From Gammaproteobacteria bacterium (GTDB lineage Bacteria > Pseudomonadota > Gammaproteobacteria > Pseudomonadales > Azotimanducaceae), in assembly GCA_009841615.1 (NCBI GenBank), contig VXLL01000011.1:1-64000 (forward strand): a DNA stretch of 64,000 nt, given 5' to 3'. Numbering within the stretch: position 1 is the stretch's first letter; each line of letters opens with the position of its first letter. Shown here piece by piece: positions 36,165 through 45,150 of this stretch. The translations under genes and the position numbers were made by a program. Under the pieces are notes generated by a model, which had not been told where the DNA came from, ran no database searches, and saw only the letters and a list, made by a program, of their open reading frames with translations.

Positions 36165-36371
36165 CAGTGACTAACATTTGAAACGAGCAACTCAATACCA
36201 ACCGTGTCGAATTTTTAAACGGATCAAGTACACGATGGTGTGCCGTAGTCAATGTGTGTTGACAGAGCTCAAAGTCTGTTTGGGACGTCTTTGGGACACC
36301 AGGCTTTCCAGTTTTTTTTGCTTCTCACAAAAGTAATATTCATTGAGATCATGCGAGATTAACAGTAACCA

Positions 36372-36953
36372 TTGAACAACGCACTCCCGCGGGAATTCTA
36401 TGAAGTGCCCGCATTAGAACTAGCAAGGAAATTGATTGGACGCTTGTTGGTTAGTTGTATCGATAACGAGTTTACAGCAGGTTTGATCGTCGAAACTGAA
36501 GCGTACCTCTCGGCTAACGATCCTGCGTCTCACGCCGCGCGAGGTAAAACACCGCGTACTGCTGTTCAGTGGGGACCGCCAGGCTTTACTTATGTATATC
36601 TAATTTATGGTCTGTATCACTGTATGAACATCGTATCGGATCCCGAGGGTACAGCAGGGTGTGTTCTACTACGCGCCATCGAACCCATTCACGGGCTCGA
36701 GAACATGCAACTACGCCGACCTCGTGCGAAAACAAAAATTCAACTCGGTAACGGACCAGGTAAGCTGACTGCCGCGCTCGGAGTAAAACGACATCATAAC
36801 GCGATTGACCTCACTCAGAAACTGCTCTTTGTTTGTGACGACGATGAGAATCGAAATTTCGACATAGCTCAATCGTCTCGAATTGGTCTCACCGAGGGTC
36901 TTGAGCTACCTTATCGCTTCTACATACAAGGCAATTCCTTCGTAAGCAAATAA
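36372..36953 (+). CDS. 3-methyladenine/alkyladenine DNA glycosylase (AAG/MPG family)
   Basis: 193 residues from a TTG start at 36372 (no suitable ATG precedes the conserved N-terminus). The family motifs are all present: LARKLIGRLLV, then IVETEAYL with the catalytic Glu. DPASHAARGKTPRT, FTYVYLIYGLYHCMNIV, VLLRAIEPIHG and GNGPGKLTAALGV follow. It removes alkylated and deaminated purines by base flipping. It is a single gene, followed after about 100 bp by an aminotransferase gene with its own promoter. Confidence 0.93.
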   Translation: MNNALPREFYEVPALELARKLIGRLLVSCIDNEFTAGLIVETEAYLSANDPASHAARGKTPRTAVQWGPPGFTYVYLIYGLYHCMNIVSDPEGTAGCVLLRAIEPIHGLENMQLRRPRAKTKIQLGNGPGKLTAALGVKRHHNAIDLTQKLLFVCDDDENRNFDIAQSSRIGLTEGLELPYRFYIQGNSFVSK

Positions 36954-37013
36954 GTTAAACTTGCGACGTACCGTCGATTAATTTGACCCATTCAGTCACT
37001 AAGATTGAAACAC

Positions 37014-37019
37014 TATAAT
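37014..37019 (+). promoter_or_regulatory. candidate -10 box for the aminotransferase gene
   Basis: A perfect TATAAT lies 40 bp before the ATG at 37059. The -35 region at 17-bp spacing (TTCAGT) is weak. GAGGGG at 37045-37050 is the Shine-Dalgarno, 8 nt before the ATG. Confidence 0.45.
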
Positions 37020-37058
37020 GAAAAGTTAACCGCCATCGTAATTTGAGGGGTATTTGTA

Positions 37059-38282
37059 ATGTCATTGATGACTGAAAAGACCGCTACCGCCCGCATTCCA
37101 GTTCACTCTAGAGATGCGCTATCAACTAGCGACACGGTTAAGCGATTGGATGCAATCGACACTTCGGCTTGGAGTGTTCATATCGAAGCGATGAAACGCA
37201 AACAAGCTGGTGAAGCCATCATTCCACTTTCAATTGGCGATCCTGATTTTCCCACACCAAATTACATTATTGACGGTGTCATCGACGCACTAAAGAAAGA
37301 ACGGACGCATTATTCCGATTCTGCAGGTGAGATGTCCTTACGCAGTGCGTTAGCACAACTTGAAAGTGGCGTAACTGGTAAAGAAATTAAACCTAAGCAA
37401 TTTTCGATTTTTAATGGTGCAACATCTGCGATTCACGCCACACTGAGCGCGATAGCAAACTCAGGAGACAACATAGTTACCTGTCAACCAACTTATTTAG
37501 GATACGAATCAACGTTCGTGTGCTTGGGAGTTGAACTGCGCGCGGCCGTAACAGCACCGCCCTACTTTCGTTACACGGTCGACGGAGTACTGGATTTAAT
37601 CGATGAAAGAACGGTTGGTGTTCTTGTCAATACTCCAACCAATCCAATGGGCAACATAGTGCCTGCGGACTCCCTCTTTCGTCTATACGAAGAATGCCGG
37701 CGGAGAAATCTTTGGTTGATTTCAGACGAAGTGTACTCAGTGATGTATTACGAGAAAAAACACACTTCGCTAGCTAACCTTGTCCCAAATTTTGACAATG
37801 TAGTCGTAATTGACAGTTTATCCAAGTCGCACGCGATGAGTGGTTGGCGCGTTGGTTGGACTCTGAGCTCGGAAAAATTTGCTAGACCGTTAAGGGAAAT
37901 CGCGCTAAGTACATTTTTCAGTGGTTGTCCTTTTATCCAAGATGCTGCAACGTTAGCGTTACTTCACGACGAACATGCAGTGGAACGCATGCGAAATGAG
38001 TACCGTGCTCGCAGAGACTACACAATGAGCCGGATCGCGCAGATTCCGCAATTTTCGGCGGTGTCTCCCGAAGCGGGTATGTTCGTGATGATTGATGTGC
38101 ACGAACCAAGTGACCAATTTGCGCGCCGATTACTCGATGGAACCGGAGTTTCGGTTGTTCCCGGCACGCCTTCCGGTACGGTTACTCGTAGATACGTGAG
38201 AATGAGTCTAACCCAACCGATTGCAGTACTGACTGAAGCATGGGATCGTATCCAAGCGTGGCTAGACCGCGAATCTGCTTAA
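37059..38282 (+). CDS. class I/II PLP-dependent aminotransferase, AruH (arginine-pyruvate transaminase)-like
   Basis: 407 residues, fold type I aminotransferase. Recognised motifs: PLSIGDPDFPTP, the NTPTNPMG loop, ISDEVYSVMYYE, and the PLP lysine K256 in DSLSKSHAMSGWRVGW. The C-terminal half has GMFVMIDVHEPS. AWSVHIEAM near the N-terminus, SLSKSHAMSGWRVGW, FIQDAATLALL and GMFVMIDV resemble arginine-pyruvate transaminase AruH of Pseudomonas more than aspartate transaminase. The substrate is inferred only from motif resemblance. No other arginine-catabolic gene is adjacent. Confidence 0.85.
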   Translation: MSLMTEKTATARIPVHSRDALSTSDTVKRLDAIDTSAWSVHIEAMKRKQAGEAIIPLSIGDPDFPTPNYIIDGVIDALKKERTHYSDSAGEMSLRSALAQLESGVTGKEIKPKQFSIFNGATSAIHATLSAIANSGDNIVTCQPTYLGYESTFVCLGVELRAAVTAPPYFRYTVDGVLDLIDERTVGVLVNTPTNPMGNIVPADSLFRLYEECRRRNLWLISDEVYSVMYYEKKHTSLANLVPNFDNVVVIDSLSKSHAMSGWRVGWTLSSEKFARPLREIALSTFFSGCPFIQDAATLALLHDEHAVERMRNEYRARRDYTMSRIAQIPQFSAVSPEAGMFVMIDVHEPSDQFARRLLDGTGVSVVPGTPSGTVTRRYVRMSLTQPIAVLTEAWDRIQAWLDRESA

Positions 38283-38346
38283 CACACTAGCCTCGATCTA
38301 GCTTTTAGTGTTAGTGCTTGCCCGAATGTGACAAGGACAAGCTAGC

Positions 38347-39477
38347 ATGACGGATATGATGGATGTGTGGGAGTGTCTAGGTGAGGGCAACCCCGATCAA
38401 CTCCGCGGAGATGTCGAACAGCGTAGGTTGCACGTTCTACACAAAAAAGCTCCAAAAATATGTAGACAAATCACTAAATTTGTAGAAAGCATCTATTTTG
38501 CCCAATTGGGATTCATAACAGGGGACAAACAACTCTCCCTTGACCAGATATTGGTTCAGGAAGCAGAAGCACTCATCCCAACCATAATCAAAGAGTGTTC
38601 TCAAGGTATGGTGGTGGACGATCGGCCTATCTACTGGGGAAGATTATTTACTCAATATTTCTTCAATTGGTTACATCGCGGGTCGGTGCCTCGAGCAGCG
38701 AGGACAGATTTGTGCTCAATACACGAGATTACTTCGCGACACTATGCGAACAATGCTGCTCGCATAGCTCCTTTAGACGAACCTCGGGTGATACTCACGG
38801 CGTTTGATCCATTTCTTCTGAACACCAACATTAAACAGAGTAATCCGTCTGCCAGTATCGCATTGACTCTAGCAGAAATTTACCAAAACTCTATTCCCAT
38901 CGATGTCTTTATTTTTCCGGTGAGATACAAAGATTTCAACAAAGGTATTGTGGAGCAATTCCTCAAGCCTCGTTTTGAAAGAAATCCTCTATTTGTGCTC
39001 ACTCTAAGTATGGGTCGCGATGATTTTGAACTTGAACGCTTCGTTGGTCTACGAAGATCATCTAAGGCACTGGATAATCTTGATTATTCTCCAGTGAGAG
39101 ACGGACGAAATCCGCCATGTCATACGAAGAGTCCAGAATTCCTCGAGTTTACTCTACCTACTGAGATTTTTAAAGATGTACAGGGACGTTGGAACACAAA
39201 AGACAATCGAACGGTTGCGACTAAGGCACGAGGTGAATTTGAAGCTCAGTCGTTGAATGAACTTGAAGGGGAAGTTTGTATTCGGGGATCTGGTGGAGGC
39301 TTCCTATCCAATGAAATCGCCTACCGTACTCGATTATTGCAATTACAGATGAATCAGTCTTTTCCAATCGGGCACTTACATGTACCCAAACTTTCTCAAT
39401 TTTGGCCTAGTGAAGTATGGAAAATGGTTCGTCAGACATCTCAAATTTTGAAACGTCTTCTTGAATACTGTAGCTAA
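38347..39477 (+). CDS. divergent pyroglutamyl-peptidase (C15)-like protein with Ser in place of the catalytic Cys
   Basis: 376 residues. Residues 1-140 are unrecognised. From about 146 the order matches pyroglutamyl peptidase I: VILTAFDPFLLNTNIKQSNP, then FVLTLSMGRDDFELERFVGL with E230. GSGGGFLSNEIAYRTRLLQL and GHLHVPKL with H345 follow. In C15 enzymes the triad is Glu-Cys-His, with the Cys in a xxCNxxxY context. Here that position is S321 (FLSNEIAY). The extension and the substitution suggest either an altered catalytic mechanism or a non-enzymatic role. The gene follows the aminotransferase by 65 bp, possibly in one operon, and converges with livK. Confidence 0.6.
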   Translation: MTDMMDVWECLGEGNPDQLRGDVEQRRLHVLHKKAPKICRQITKFVESIYFAQLGFITGDKQLSLDQILVQEAEALIPTIIKECSQGMVVDDRPIYWGRLFTQYFFNWLHRGSVPRAARTDLCSIHEITSRHYANNAARIAPLDEPRVILTAFDPFLLNTNIKQSNPSASIALTLAEIYQNSIPIDVFIFPVRYKDFNKGIVEQFLKPRFERNPLFVLTLSMGRDDFELERFVGLRRSSKALDNLDYSPVRDGRNPPCHTKSPEFLEFTLPTEIFKDVQGRWNTKDNRTVATKARGEFEAQSLNELEGEVCIRGSGGGFLSNEIAYRTRLLQLQMNQSFPIGHLHVPKLSQFWPSEVWKMVRQTSQILKRLLEYCS

Positions 39478-39493
39478 TGGCGTCTCGGAAGAA

Positions 39494-40726
39494 CTACCGT
39501 TCCAATGCGATTGTTTGGTCTAGCTTGATCCAACGACCATTCTGGACTTGTGACAGACCCGTTACCTTGAGCCCATTGTGATTGTCAGGGCTAAAACTCA
39601 GTTTGTACCCCCAAGGATCGGTGTAGTCGTTTATTGACTCTAAGGCTTCAATGAACTTAAGCCGCGTCAGATCGCGACCAGCGATTTCTAAAGCTTTGAT
39701 AACGAGATCGGCTCCTCGATACCCTTCCATCGCACCGACGTCTGGTATTCTGTTAAAACGTTCTTGGTACTGTTCAAACCATTGCACAGCCTCTTCATTT
39801 TCTTCTGTGTCGGGATAGATTCTGGTCATGTGACTGAGTGTGTACATCCCTTCTCCTGCTCCACTTGGATGTTCCGCTACCACGTTACCGCCTGCCGCAT
39901 TACTACCAACCCAATCAACGTCTTCCCATTCAATTTTTCTTGCTGCGCCCAGAATTCCTAGAGTGTCGACCACCACGGTACCTAATAGAACAAAGTCACA
40001 ACCTGCTTCTTTAAAGCGCAAAACCGTCGCTGTAAACTCGGTCTCGGTTCGTTCGTGGGCAGCATATGCGACAATCTCGATTTCCATTTCCTTGGTTTGA
40101 TCGACTACCGCGTTGTAAATCTCCTGTCCATAATCGTTGTCTATGTATGCTACGCAGGGTGCGGTACGACCTTTCTCTTCAACAAAGTATTTCACAGCTG
40201 TGCGTATCTCATCGTAATAAATGCCCCGCGCAGTAAACATGAGCCTTCTGAAGGGTTCAGCCATATGGATTGATCCCGTGAGTGGAAACAGATTTGGTAT
40301 CCCAGCGTCGAACTGTTCTTCCATCACGTTGAGATTATTCGGTGTGCCCAAAGCTAACAGCATTGCAAAAATTTTGTCTCTATGAATGAGTTTATTGGCT
40401 GCGCGAATTGACTCTTGTGGACTGTATTGGCTATCTTCGACGATGAACTTTAACATACGTCCGTGCACACCGCCCTCTTCGTTGGCTTCATCGAACCTCA
40501 TACGAATTCCGTTAACCGATTCCGTACCGTAAATTGAGATGGGACCGGACAGATCTGTATGAGTGCCGAACACTATCTCATCATCAGAGACTCCAGTCGT
40601 TTTCAAGACGACTTCTGTGTCTGAATCAGTATCTGAACCTGAATCTCGGGAGCAACCCGATACAAGTAATATAAGACTGACACCACCTACACAAAGAAAT
40701 TTGAACGAAGTTTTCATAGCCATCAC
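39494..40726 (-). CDS. livK: branched-chain amino acid-type ABC transporter substrate-binding lipoprotein
   Basis: 410 residues with a clear lipoprotein signal (VGGVSLILLVSGCSRDS, lipobox VSGC). The type 1 periplasmic binding fold is seen in IVFGTHTDLSGPISIYGTES, SPQESIRAANKLIHRDKIFA and GYRGADLVIKALE. It belongs to the Leu/Ile/Val-binding family, whose members also bind amides, aromatic acids and short-chain carboxylates. It is the last gene of the six-gene liv cluster, directly after the acyl-CoA ligase. Association with a ligase suggests an organic acid rather than an amino acid as ligand. Confidence 0.88.
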   Translation of the reverse strand: MMAMKTSFKFLCVGGVSLILLVSGCSRDSGSDTDSDTEVVLKTTGVSDDEIVFGTHTDLSGPISIYGTESVNGIRMRFDEANEEGGVHGRMLKFIVEDSQYSPQESIRAANKLIHRDKIFAMLLALGTPNNLNVMEEQFDAGIPNLFPLTGSIHMAEPFRRLMFTARGIYYDEIRTAVKYFVEEKGRTAPCVAYIDNDYGQEIYNAVVDQTKEMEIEIVAYAAHERTETEFTATVLRFKEAGCDFVLLGTVVVDTLGILGAARKIEWEDVDWVGSNAAGGNVVAEHPSGAGEGMYTLSHMTRIYPDTEENEEAVQWFEQYQERFNRIPDVGAMEGYRGADLVIKALEIAGRDLTRLKFIEALESINDYTDPWGYKLSFSPDNHNGLKVTGLSQVQNGRWIKLDQTIALER

Positions 40727-40730
40727 CCAG

Positions 40731-42557
40731 TCAGGAATACATTTCTTGAATCAATGCCGAATATTTTTTATTAACGACCTTTCGTTTGAGTTTTTGAGTC
40801 GGAGTTAGCTCTTCGTCTTCGGGATCCAAAAGCTGATCAATAAGACGGAACTGTTTAATGGTTTCGACCTGTGCAAATTTGGTATTTACTCGCTCGACCT
40901 CCGCGCCGATTAGTTCAATAACTTCAGACGTATGACACAAACTAGTATAGTTAGTAAATGGGATGGCGTGCTCTTGGGCGTAAAGCATCACGTTTTCCTG
41001 ATCGATCATTATTAAACAAGTTAAATATGGCCTTCGATCACCAACTACAACAGCATCAGTTATATATGGTGAAAACTTTAGTTGATTTTCAATTTCACTT
41101 GGTGTGATGTTTTTACCACCCGCAGTGATAATGATGTCAGTAATCCTATCGACCACGTACACAAATCCATCCAAATCTACTCTACCAATGTCTCCGGAAT
41201 ACAACCAATTTTGTCGGATGGTTTCCGCCGTTTTTTCCGGTCGATTCCAGTAGCCTTTAATGACTCCTGGACTTTGGATCAAAATCTCATTGTCTTCAGA
41301 TAGTGCAATTTGCACACCATTAGCTGCTTTACCGACACTACCGATCCGATAGTCATTCTCAAGATTGCATGTTGCAATGCCCGTACACTCTGTTTGTCCG
41401 TAGAGTTCATACATCGGTTTCCCAAGAGACCAATACCATTCAATCAACTCGGGCGCGATCGGAGCCGCCGAAGTAGCCAACCATCGACTCTTGTTTATTC
41501 CTAACAGGCGTTTGACGTTTCCCAATACCACCAGATTAAAAAGTTGAAACAGCATTTCAAGATAAACTGGTACCCTTTGAGCATGCTTTAGAAAACCAGC
41601 CCGTTTCTTCCCTATGTGCAATGCAACACGATAAGCCCAGCGACCCAACTGAGTCGCTTCCTTAATCATGATTGAAACCGTGGAGTACTGCTTCTCCCAC
41701 ACTCTTGGTACGGCAAAGTGTATTGTGGGTTCAATCTCCGCAGTGTCCTGTGCGACGGTTTCTGAGCTCTCAACTAGATGTACGATTGCCCTCGACTCAA
41801 TCACCAAGAACGTATACAACATCCGACCAGCCACATGCGCGAGAGGAAGAAATCCCAAAATACGATCTTTGTGATCCACTCGAAAACAATCTTGTGTACA
41901 GGACATCATGAAGAGTACGTTTCGATGCGTTATCATCGCACCTTTCGGGGGACCGGTCGTACCCGAAGTGTAAGTTAGAATCATTGTGTCTTCCATCTGC
42001 GCTCGACCGAGCTCCTCAACCCAAAGTTTCGGGTGCTCTTCGCGATGAGCTCTACCCAGTACGTACAGTTCGTCGACAGATAGACACATCGCATCATGAA
42101 GTTCTTCAAGTCCTTCCATGTCAAAGATGATGACTTTCTGCAGAGAGGGTGTCCGATCTCGAACCGCCAAGACTTTGTCTAGTTGCTCGTCATTCTCGGC
42201 GAAATAGAACTTTGTGCCACTGTCATTGATTAAATATTCGACCTGACTCGAGGCATCTGTAGGATACACTCCATTACAAATACCCCCCACACAGATTGTG
42301 GCCAGATCGGCAAATAACCATTCTTTGTTGATTTCTGAAGCAATTGAAACAATGTCCCCGCGTTCCAAACCCAGAGCTTTTAAACCATATCCAATTAGTT
42401 GGGCAAACTCCCCCCAGTCCGCCCAAGTGTATTCGTTCCAAATTCCTAAATCTTTCTCTCGAATACAGACTCTCTCTGAATTTATATCAACCCGATGTTG
42501 AAAAACCGCACCCACCGAATTGAAAGAATCAAATGTGCGTTCGGTACTCATCGCCAA
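40731..42557 (-). CDS. long-chain-type acyl-CoA ligase within liv cluster
   Basis: 608 residues, ANL superfamily, FadD15/ACSL-type. The P-loop is TMILTYTSGTTGPPKGAMIT, followed by the FLPLAHVAGRM block, YELYGQTECTGIATC and the YSGDIGRVDLDGFVYVVDR hinge. The C-terminal ITAGGKNITPSEIEN is also present. It activates a carboxylic acid to its CoA thioester with ATP. Its start overlaps the end of livF by 10 bp and livK follows by 4 bp, so uptake and activation are co-expressed. This layout (liv genes plus AMP ligase) recurs in proteobacteria that take up aromatic or fatty acids. The specific substrate is unknown. Confidence 0.88.
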   Translation of the reverse strand: MAMSTERTFDSFNSVGAVFQHRVDINSERVCIREKDLGIWNEYTWADWGEFAQLIGYGLKALGLERGDIVSIASEINKEWLFADLATICVGGICNGVYPTDASSQVEYLINDSGTKFYFAENDEQLDKVLAVRDRTPSLQKVIIFDMEGLEELHDAMCLSVDELYVLGRAHREEHPKLWVEELGRAQMEDTMILTYTSGTTGPPKGAMITHRNVLFMMSCTQDCFRVDHKDRILGFLPLAHVAGRMLYTFLVIESRAIVHLVESSETVAQDTAEIEPTIHFAVPRVWEKQYSTVSIMIKEATQLGRWAYRVALHIGKKRAGFLKHAQRVPVYLEMLFQLFNLVVLGNVKRLLGINKSRWLATSAAPIAPELIEWYWSLGKPMYELYGQTECTGIATCNLENDYRIGSVGKAANGVQIALSEDNEILIQSPGVIKGYWNRPEKTAETIRQNWLYSGDIGRVDLDGFVYVVDRITDIIITAGGKNITPSEIENQLKFSPYITDAVVVGDRRPYLTCLIMIDQENVMLYAQEHAIPFTNYTSLCHTSEVIELIGAEVERVNTKFAQVETIKQFRLIDQLLDPEDEELTPTQKLKRKVVNKKYSALIQEMYS

Positions 42558-43324
42558 GTTTTACGTTGCTTCCAACGACGCTTACCGCGAACGCTACTTG
42601 CTTTTTTGCCCAAATAAAACTCCTGCACATCGGTGGCCTTAGACAATCGAGAAGTGGAATCTTCCAATACCACCCGACCATTCTCCAAAATATAGCCGAA
42701 GTGCGCAATTTCGAGTGCCATTTGAGCGTTTTGTTCGACCAGTAAGACGGTAACCCCTTGATCTTGGTTGATGGACTTGATGATCTCTGCTGTCGCATGC
42801 ACCAATTTCGGAGAAAGACCAAGCGACGGTTCATCAAGAAGCATCAGCTGTGGACGAAGCATGAGAGCCCTTCCGATCGCTAGCATTTGTTGTTGTCCGC
42901 CAGACAGAAAACCTGCTGGGAGCTTCCTTTGTTCTCGCAACAACGGAAAATATTCGAATATTCGATCAAGTTCTAAATTGACTGTAGAATTCTTACGGGT
43001 GAATGCACCCATTTTCAAATTTTCTTCAGTGGAAAGAAACGGAAAAACTTCACGTCCTTCAGGCACATGTGCAATGCCTAATCGCGTAATACGATCAGGA
43101 TCACGTCCAGTTATGTCTTTCCCTGCATAACATACACTACCCTTCTCAGGAGTCATTGCTCCGGAGATCGTCTTTAACACGGTGGTCTTTCCTGCCCCAT
43201 TTGCGCCCAAGATGGTGACGATTGAACCGCCTCGGACTTCGAGGGAAACTCCTCGTATACCAGCAATTAGCCCGTAGTAAGTCTCAATATTTTTTACCTC
43301 CAATAGAGGCTCTGCTACTTTCAT
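42548..43324 (-). CDS. livF: branched-chain amino acid-type ABC transporter ATPase LivF
   Basis: 258 residues. Walker A is GANGAGKTTVLK, signature LSGGQQQMLAIGRALM, Walker B LMLLDEPSLGLSP and the H-loop LLVEQNAQMALEIA, the last typical of LivF. A C-terminal Lys/Arg-rich tail (SVRGKRRWKQRKTWR) of about 15 residues extends it. Start overlaps livG stop by 4 bp. Energises LivHM with LivG. Confidence 0.93.
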   Translation of the reverse strand: MKVAEPLLEVKNIETYYGLIAGIRGVSLEVRGGSIVTILGANGAGKTTVLKTISGAMTPEKGSVCYAGKDITGRDPDRITRLGIAHVPEGREVFPFLSTEENLKMGAFTRKNSTVNLELDRIFEYFPLLREQRKLPAGFLSGGQQQMLAIGRALMLRPQLMLLDEPSLGLSPKLVHATAEIIKSINQDQGVTVLLVEQNAQMALEIAHFGYILENGRVVLEDSTSRLSKATDVQEFYLGKKASSVRGKRRWKQRKTWR

Positions 43325-44076
43325 GTTCCTAGATAGGCTCTTATAACATCAGGATGATCTTTGACTTCGATCGGAGTTCCCAATGCTATAGACCGACCAC
43401 TCGAAAGCGCTAAAACTCGGTTGGACAAGTGACCGATTAAATTCATGTCGTGTTCGACCATGAGAATGGTGATGCCCAGGTCTTTATTGATGTCTTCGAT
43501 CCAAAATGAGAGATCTTCCGTTTCCTCGGGATTTAAGCCCGATGAAGGTTCATCTAGTAGTAATAACTTCGGTTTGAGACACAGTGCTCTAGCTAGCTCC
43601 ACTAGCTTACGAACTCCAAAGGGCAACGCATGGATGCGTTGCTCTCGATAGCGTTGTAGGTGGAGTAAATCGATAATGTCTTCAGCCTCTTTTCTAAACT
43701 TCACTTCCTGCCGCCGGACATGTGGTAAGAACAGGAAGTCAGAGAGTACATTGGTCTGGCGGTGAATGTAGTGAGCAATGAGTAAGTTTTGTAGAACTGT
43801 TTCGCGTTCGAATAGTTCAATGTTCTGAAAAGTACGTGCGATCCCAATGCTTGCAATCTCATGTGGAGACACGCGGGTGATGTCTTGACCAGCAAATCGT
43901 ATTGTCCCTACATCGACATCATAAAACCGGCTAATTAAATTCAGTACTGTAGTCTTGCCGGCACCGTTTGGACCCATAATGCTAAAAATCTCGCCTTTAT
44001 CAACCGAAAAAGACACATTGTCAACTGCGGCGACCCCACCAAAATGCTTTGATAACTCGGAAACTTCAAACATCAC
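43321..44076 (-). CDS. livG: branched-chain amino acid-type ABC transporter ATPase LivG
   Basis: 251 residues. Walker A is GPNGAGKTTVLN, the LivG-specific ARTFQNIELFERETVLQNLL follows, and the signature region is LPFGVRKLVELARALC (a non-canonical LSGGQ, as in some LivG). Walker B is LLLLDEPSSGLNPEE and the H-loop MVEHDMNLI. It lies directly after livM with no gap and overlaps livF. Confidence 0.93.
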   Translation of the reverse strand: MMFEVSELSKHFGGVAAVDNVSFSVDKGEIFSIMGPNGAGKTTVLNLISRFYDVDVGTIRFAGQDITRVSPHEIASIGIARTFQNIELFERETVLQNLLIAHYIHRQTNVLSDFLFLPHVRRQEVKFRKEAEDIIDLLHLQRYREQRIHALPFGVRKLVELARALCLKPKLLLLDEPSSGLNPEETEDLSFWIEDINKDLGITILMVEHDMNLIGHLSNRVLALSSGRSIALGTPIEVKDHPDVIRAYLGT

Positions 44077-45150
44077 TCAGTGCACACGTTCCGTTCGCAA
44101 AAACGACTTTTGTCGACGAAAGGTTCTCTTCCGATATAGCGGAAACTGACCAATAAACAGTCTGATTTTTTGCCATCGTCCACTAATTCCTTGCGGCTCA
44201 AAGATCAAGAACAAGATGAGTATCAAACCAAACGTGAACGGTTCCAGACCAGGTAAGTTGCCAATAAAGTCCGGTAACCATTCTCGTAACGTTGCGATCA
44301 AATCGGGTAGGAGGGTCATGAAAATTGCCCCGAATATAACCCCCCACATGGATCCAAGCCCGCCGATGATCACCAGCATGAGCAGTTTAATTGAGGTGAA
44401 CAAGTTGAACGAGTCAGGGAATAAGTAATGCATTTGGTGAGCGAGTAGCGCACCCGCAAGACCTGTGAGTGCCGCAGATACCGCGAACGCGAGTGTTTTG
44501 GTCTTGATGAGATTGATTCCCGTTGCTTGGGCAGAGATTTCCGAATCACGAACTGCGAGGAATGTGCGACCGGTCGGTGCTCGAAGCAAATTCGTGACGC
44601 AGAGCATGACCACCATGAGAACAAGCAAACACACATAGTAATATAAGGTTGAATTAAGTTCCCATCCAAAGAGTTCCGGTGACGCAACTTTGAACCCCGT
44701 ATTTCCTCCAGTTACTGAGCTCCAATTTTTTAAGATTTTTTCAACGATCATTGCAAACGCCAGCGTCGCGATAGCAAGGTAGATTCCTGTCATACGCAAC
44801 GCTGCAATGCTGACGATTACCCCTAACGCGCTACATAAAAGCATAGCGAGCGGAATAGACGTAAAGGGGGGTACGCCTAAATCTAGAAATATTGCGTGGG
44901 TATATGCACCTACGCTCAAGAATGCAGCGTGTCCCAGACTAATCAGACCAGTGTACCCCACAAGAATCATCAAACCGGCACCGGCGATGCTCCATAGAAA
45001 CACGAGAGTGAGTTGGGACTCTAAATACGTACCCCAAAATATCGGTAAGCTAAGAACAAAAATTATCAGTGCCGCGTACCAGCCTAATTGAACTCTATCG
45101 CGGAAGATATCCACGTCGTGGTGGTAGTCGGTTTTGAGGACGAAACGCAT
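44077..45150 (-). CDS. livM: branched-chain amino acid-type ABC permease LivM
   Basis: 357 residues, polytopic. Family motifs: YTGLISLGHAAFLSVGAYTH, RTFLAVRDSEISAQATGINL and the EAA-like loop, and MHYLFPDSFNLFTSIKLLML followed by VIIGGLGSMWGVIFGA. It pairs with LivH as the inner-membrane channel. Start overlaps the end of livH by one base. Confidence 0.93.
   Translation of the reverse strand: MRFVLKTDYHHDVDIFRDRVQLGWYAALIIFVLSLPIFWGTYLESQLTLVFLWSIAGAGLMILVGYTGLISLGHAAFLSVGAYTHAIFLDLGVPPFTSIPLAMLLCSALGVIVSIAALRMTGIYLAIATLAFAMIVEKILKNWSSVTGGNTGFKVASPELFGWELNSTLYYYVCLLVLMVVMLCVTNLLRAPTGRTFLAVRDSEISAQATGINLIKTKTLAFAVSAALTGLAGALLAHQMHYLFPDSFNLFTSIKLLMLVIIGGLGSMWGVIFGAIFMTLLPDLIATLREWLPDFIGNLPGLEPFTFGLILILFLIFEPQGISGRWQKIRLFIGQFPLYRKRTFRRQKSFLRTERVH

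Noticed and set aside
9556-36305. Shared 10-mer TTTGGGACAC near 9567 and 36291
   Set aside because: Only two copies without flanking similarity; too little to call a repeat family.
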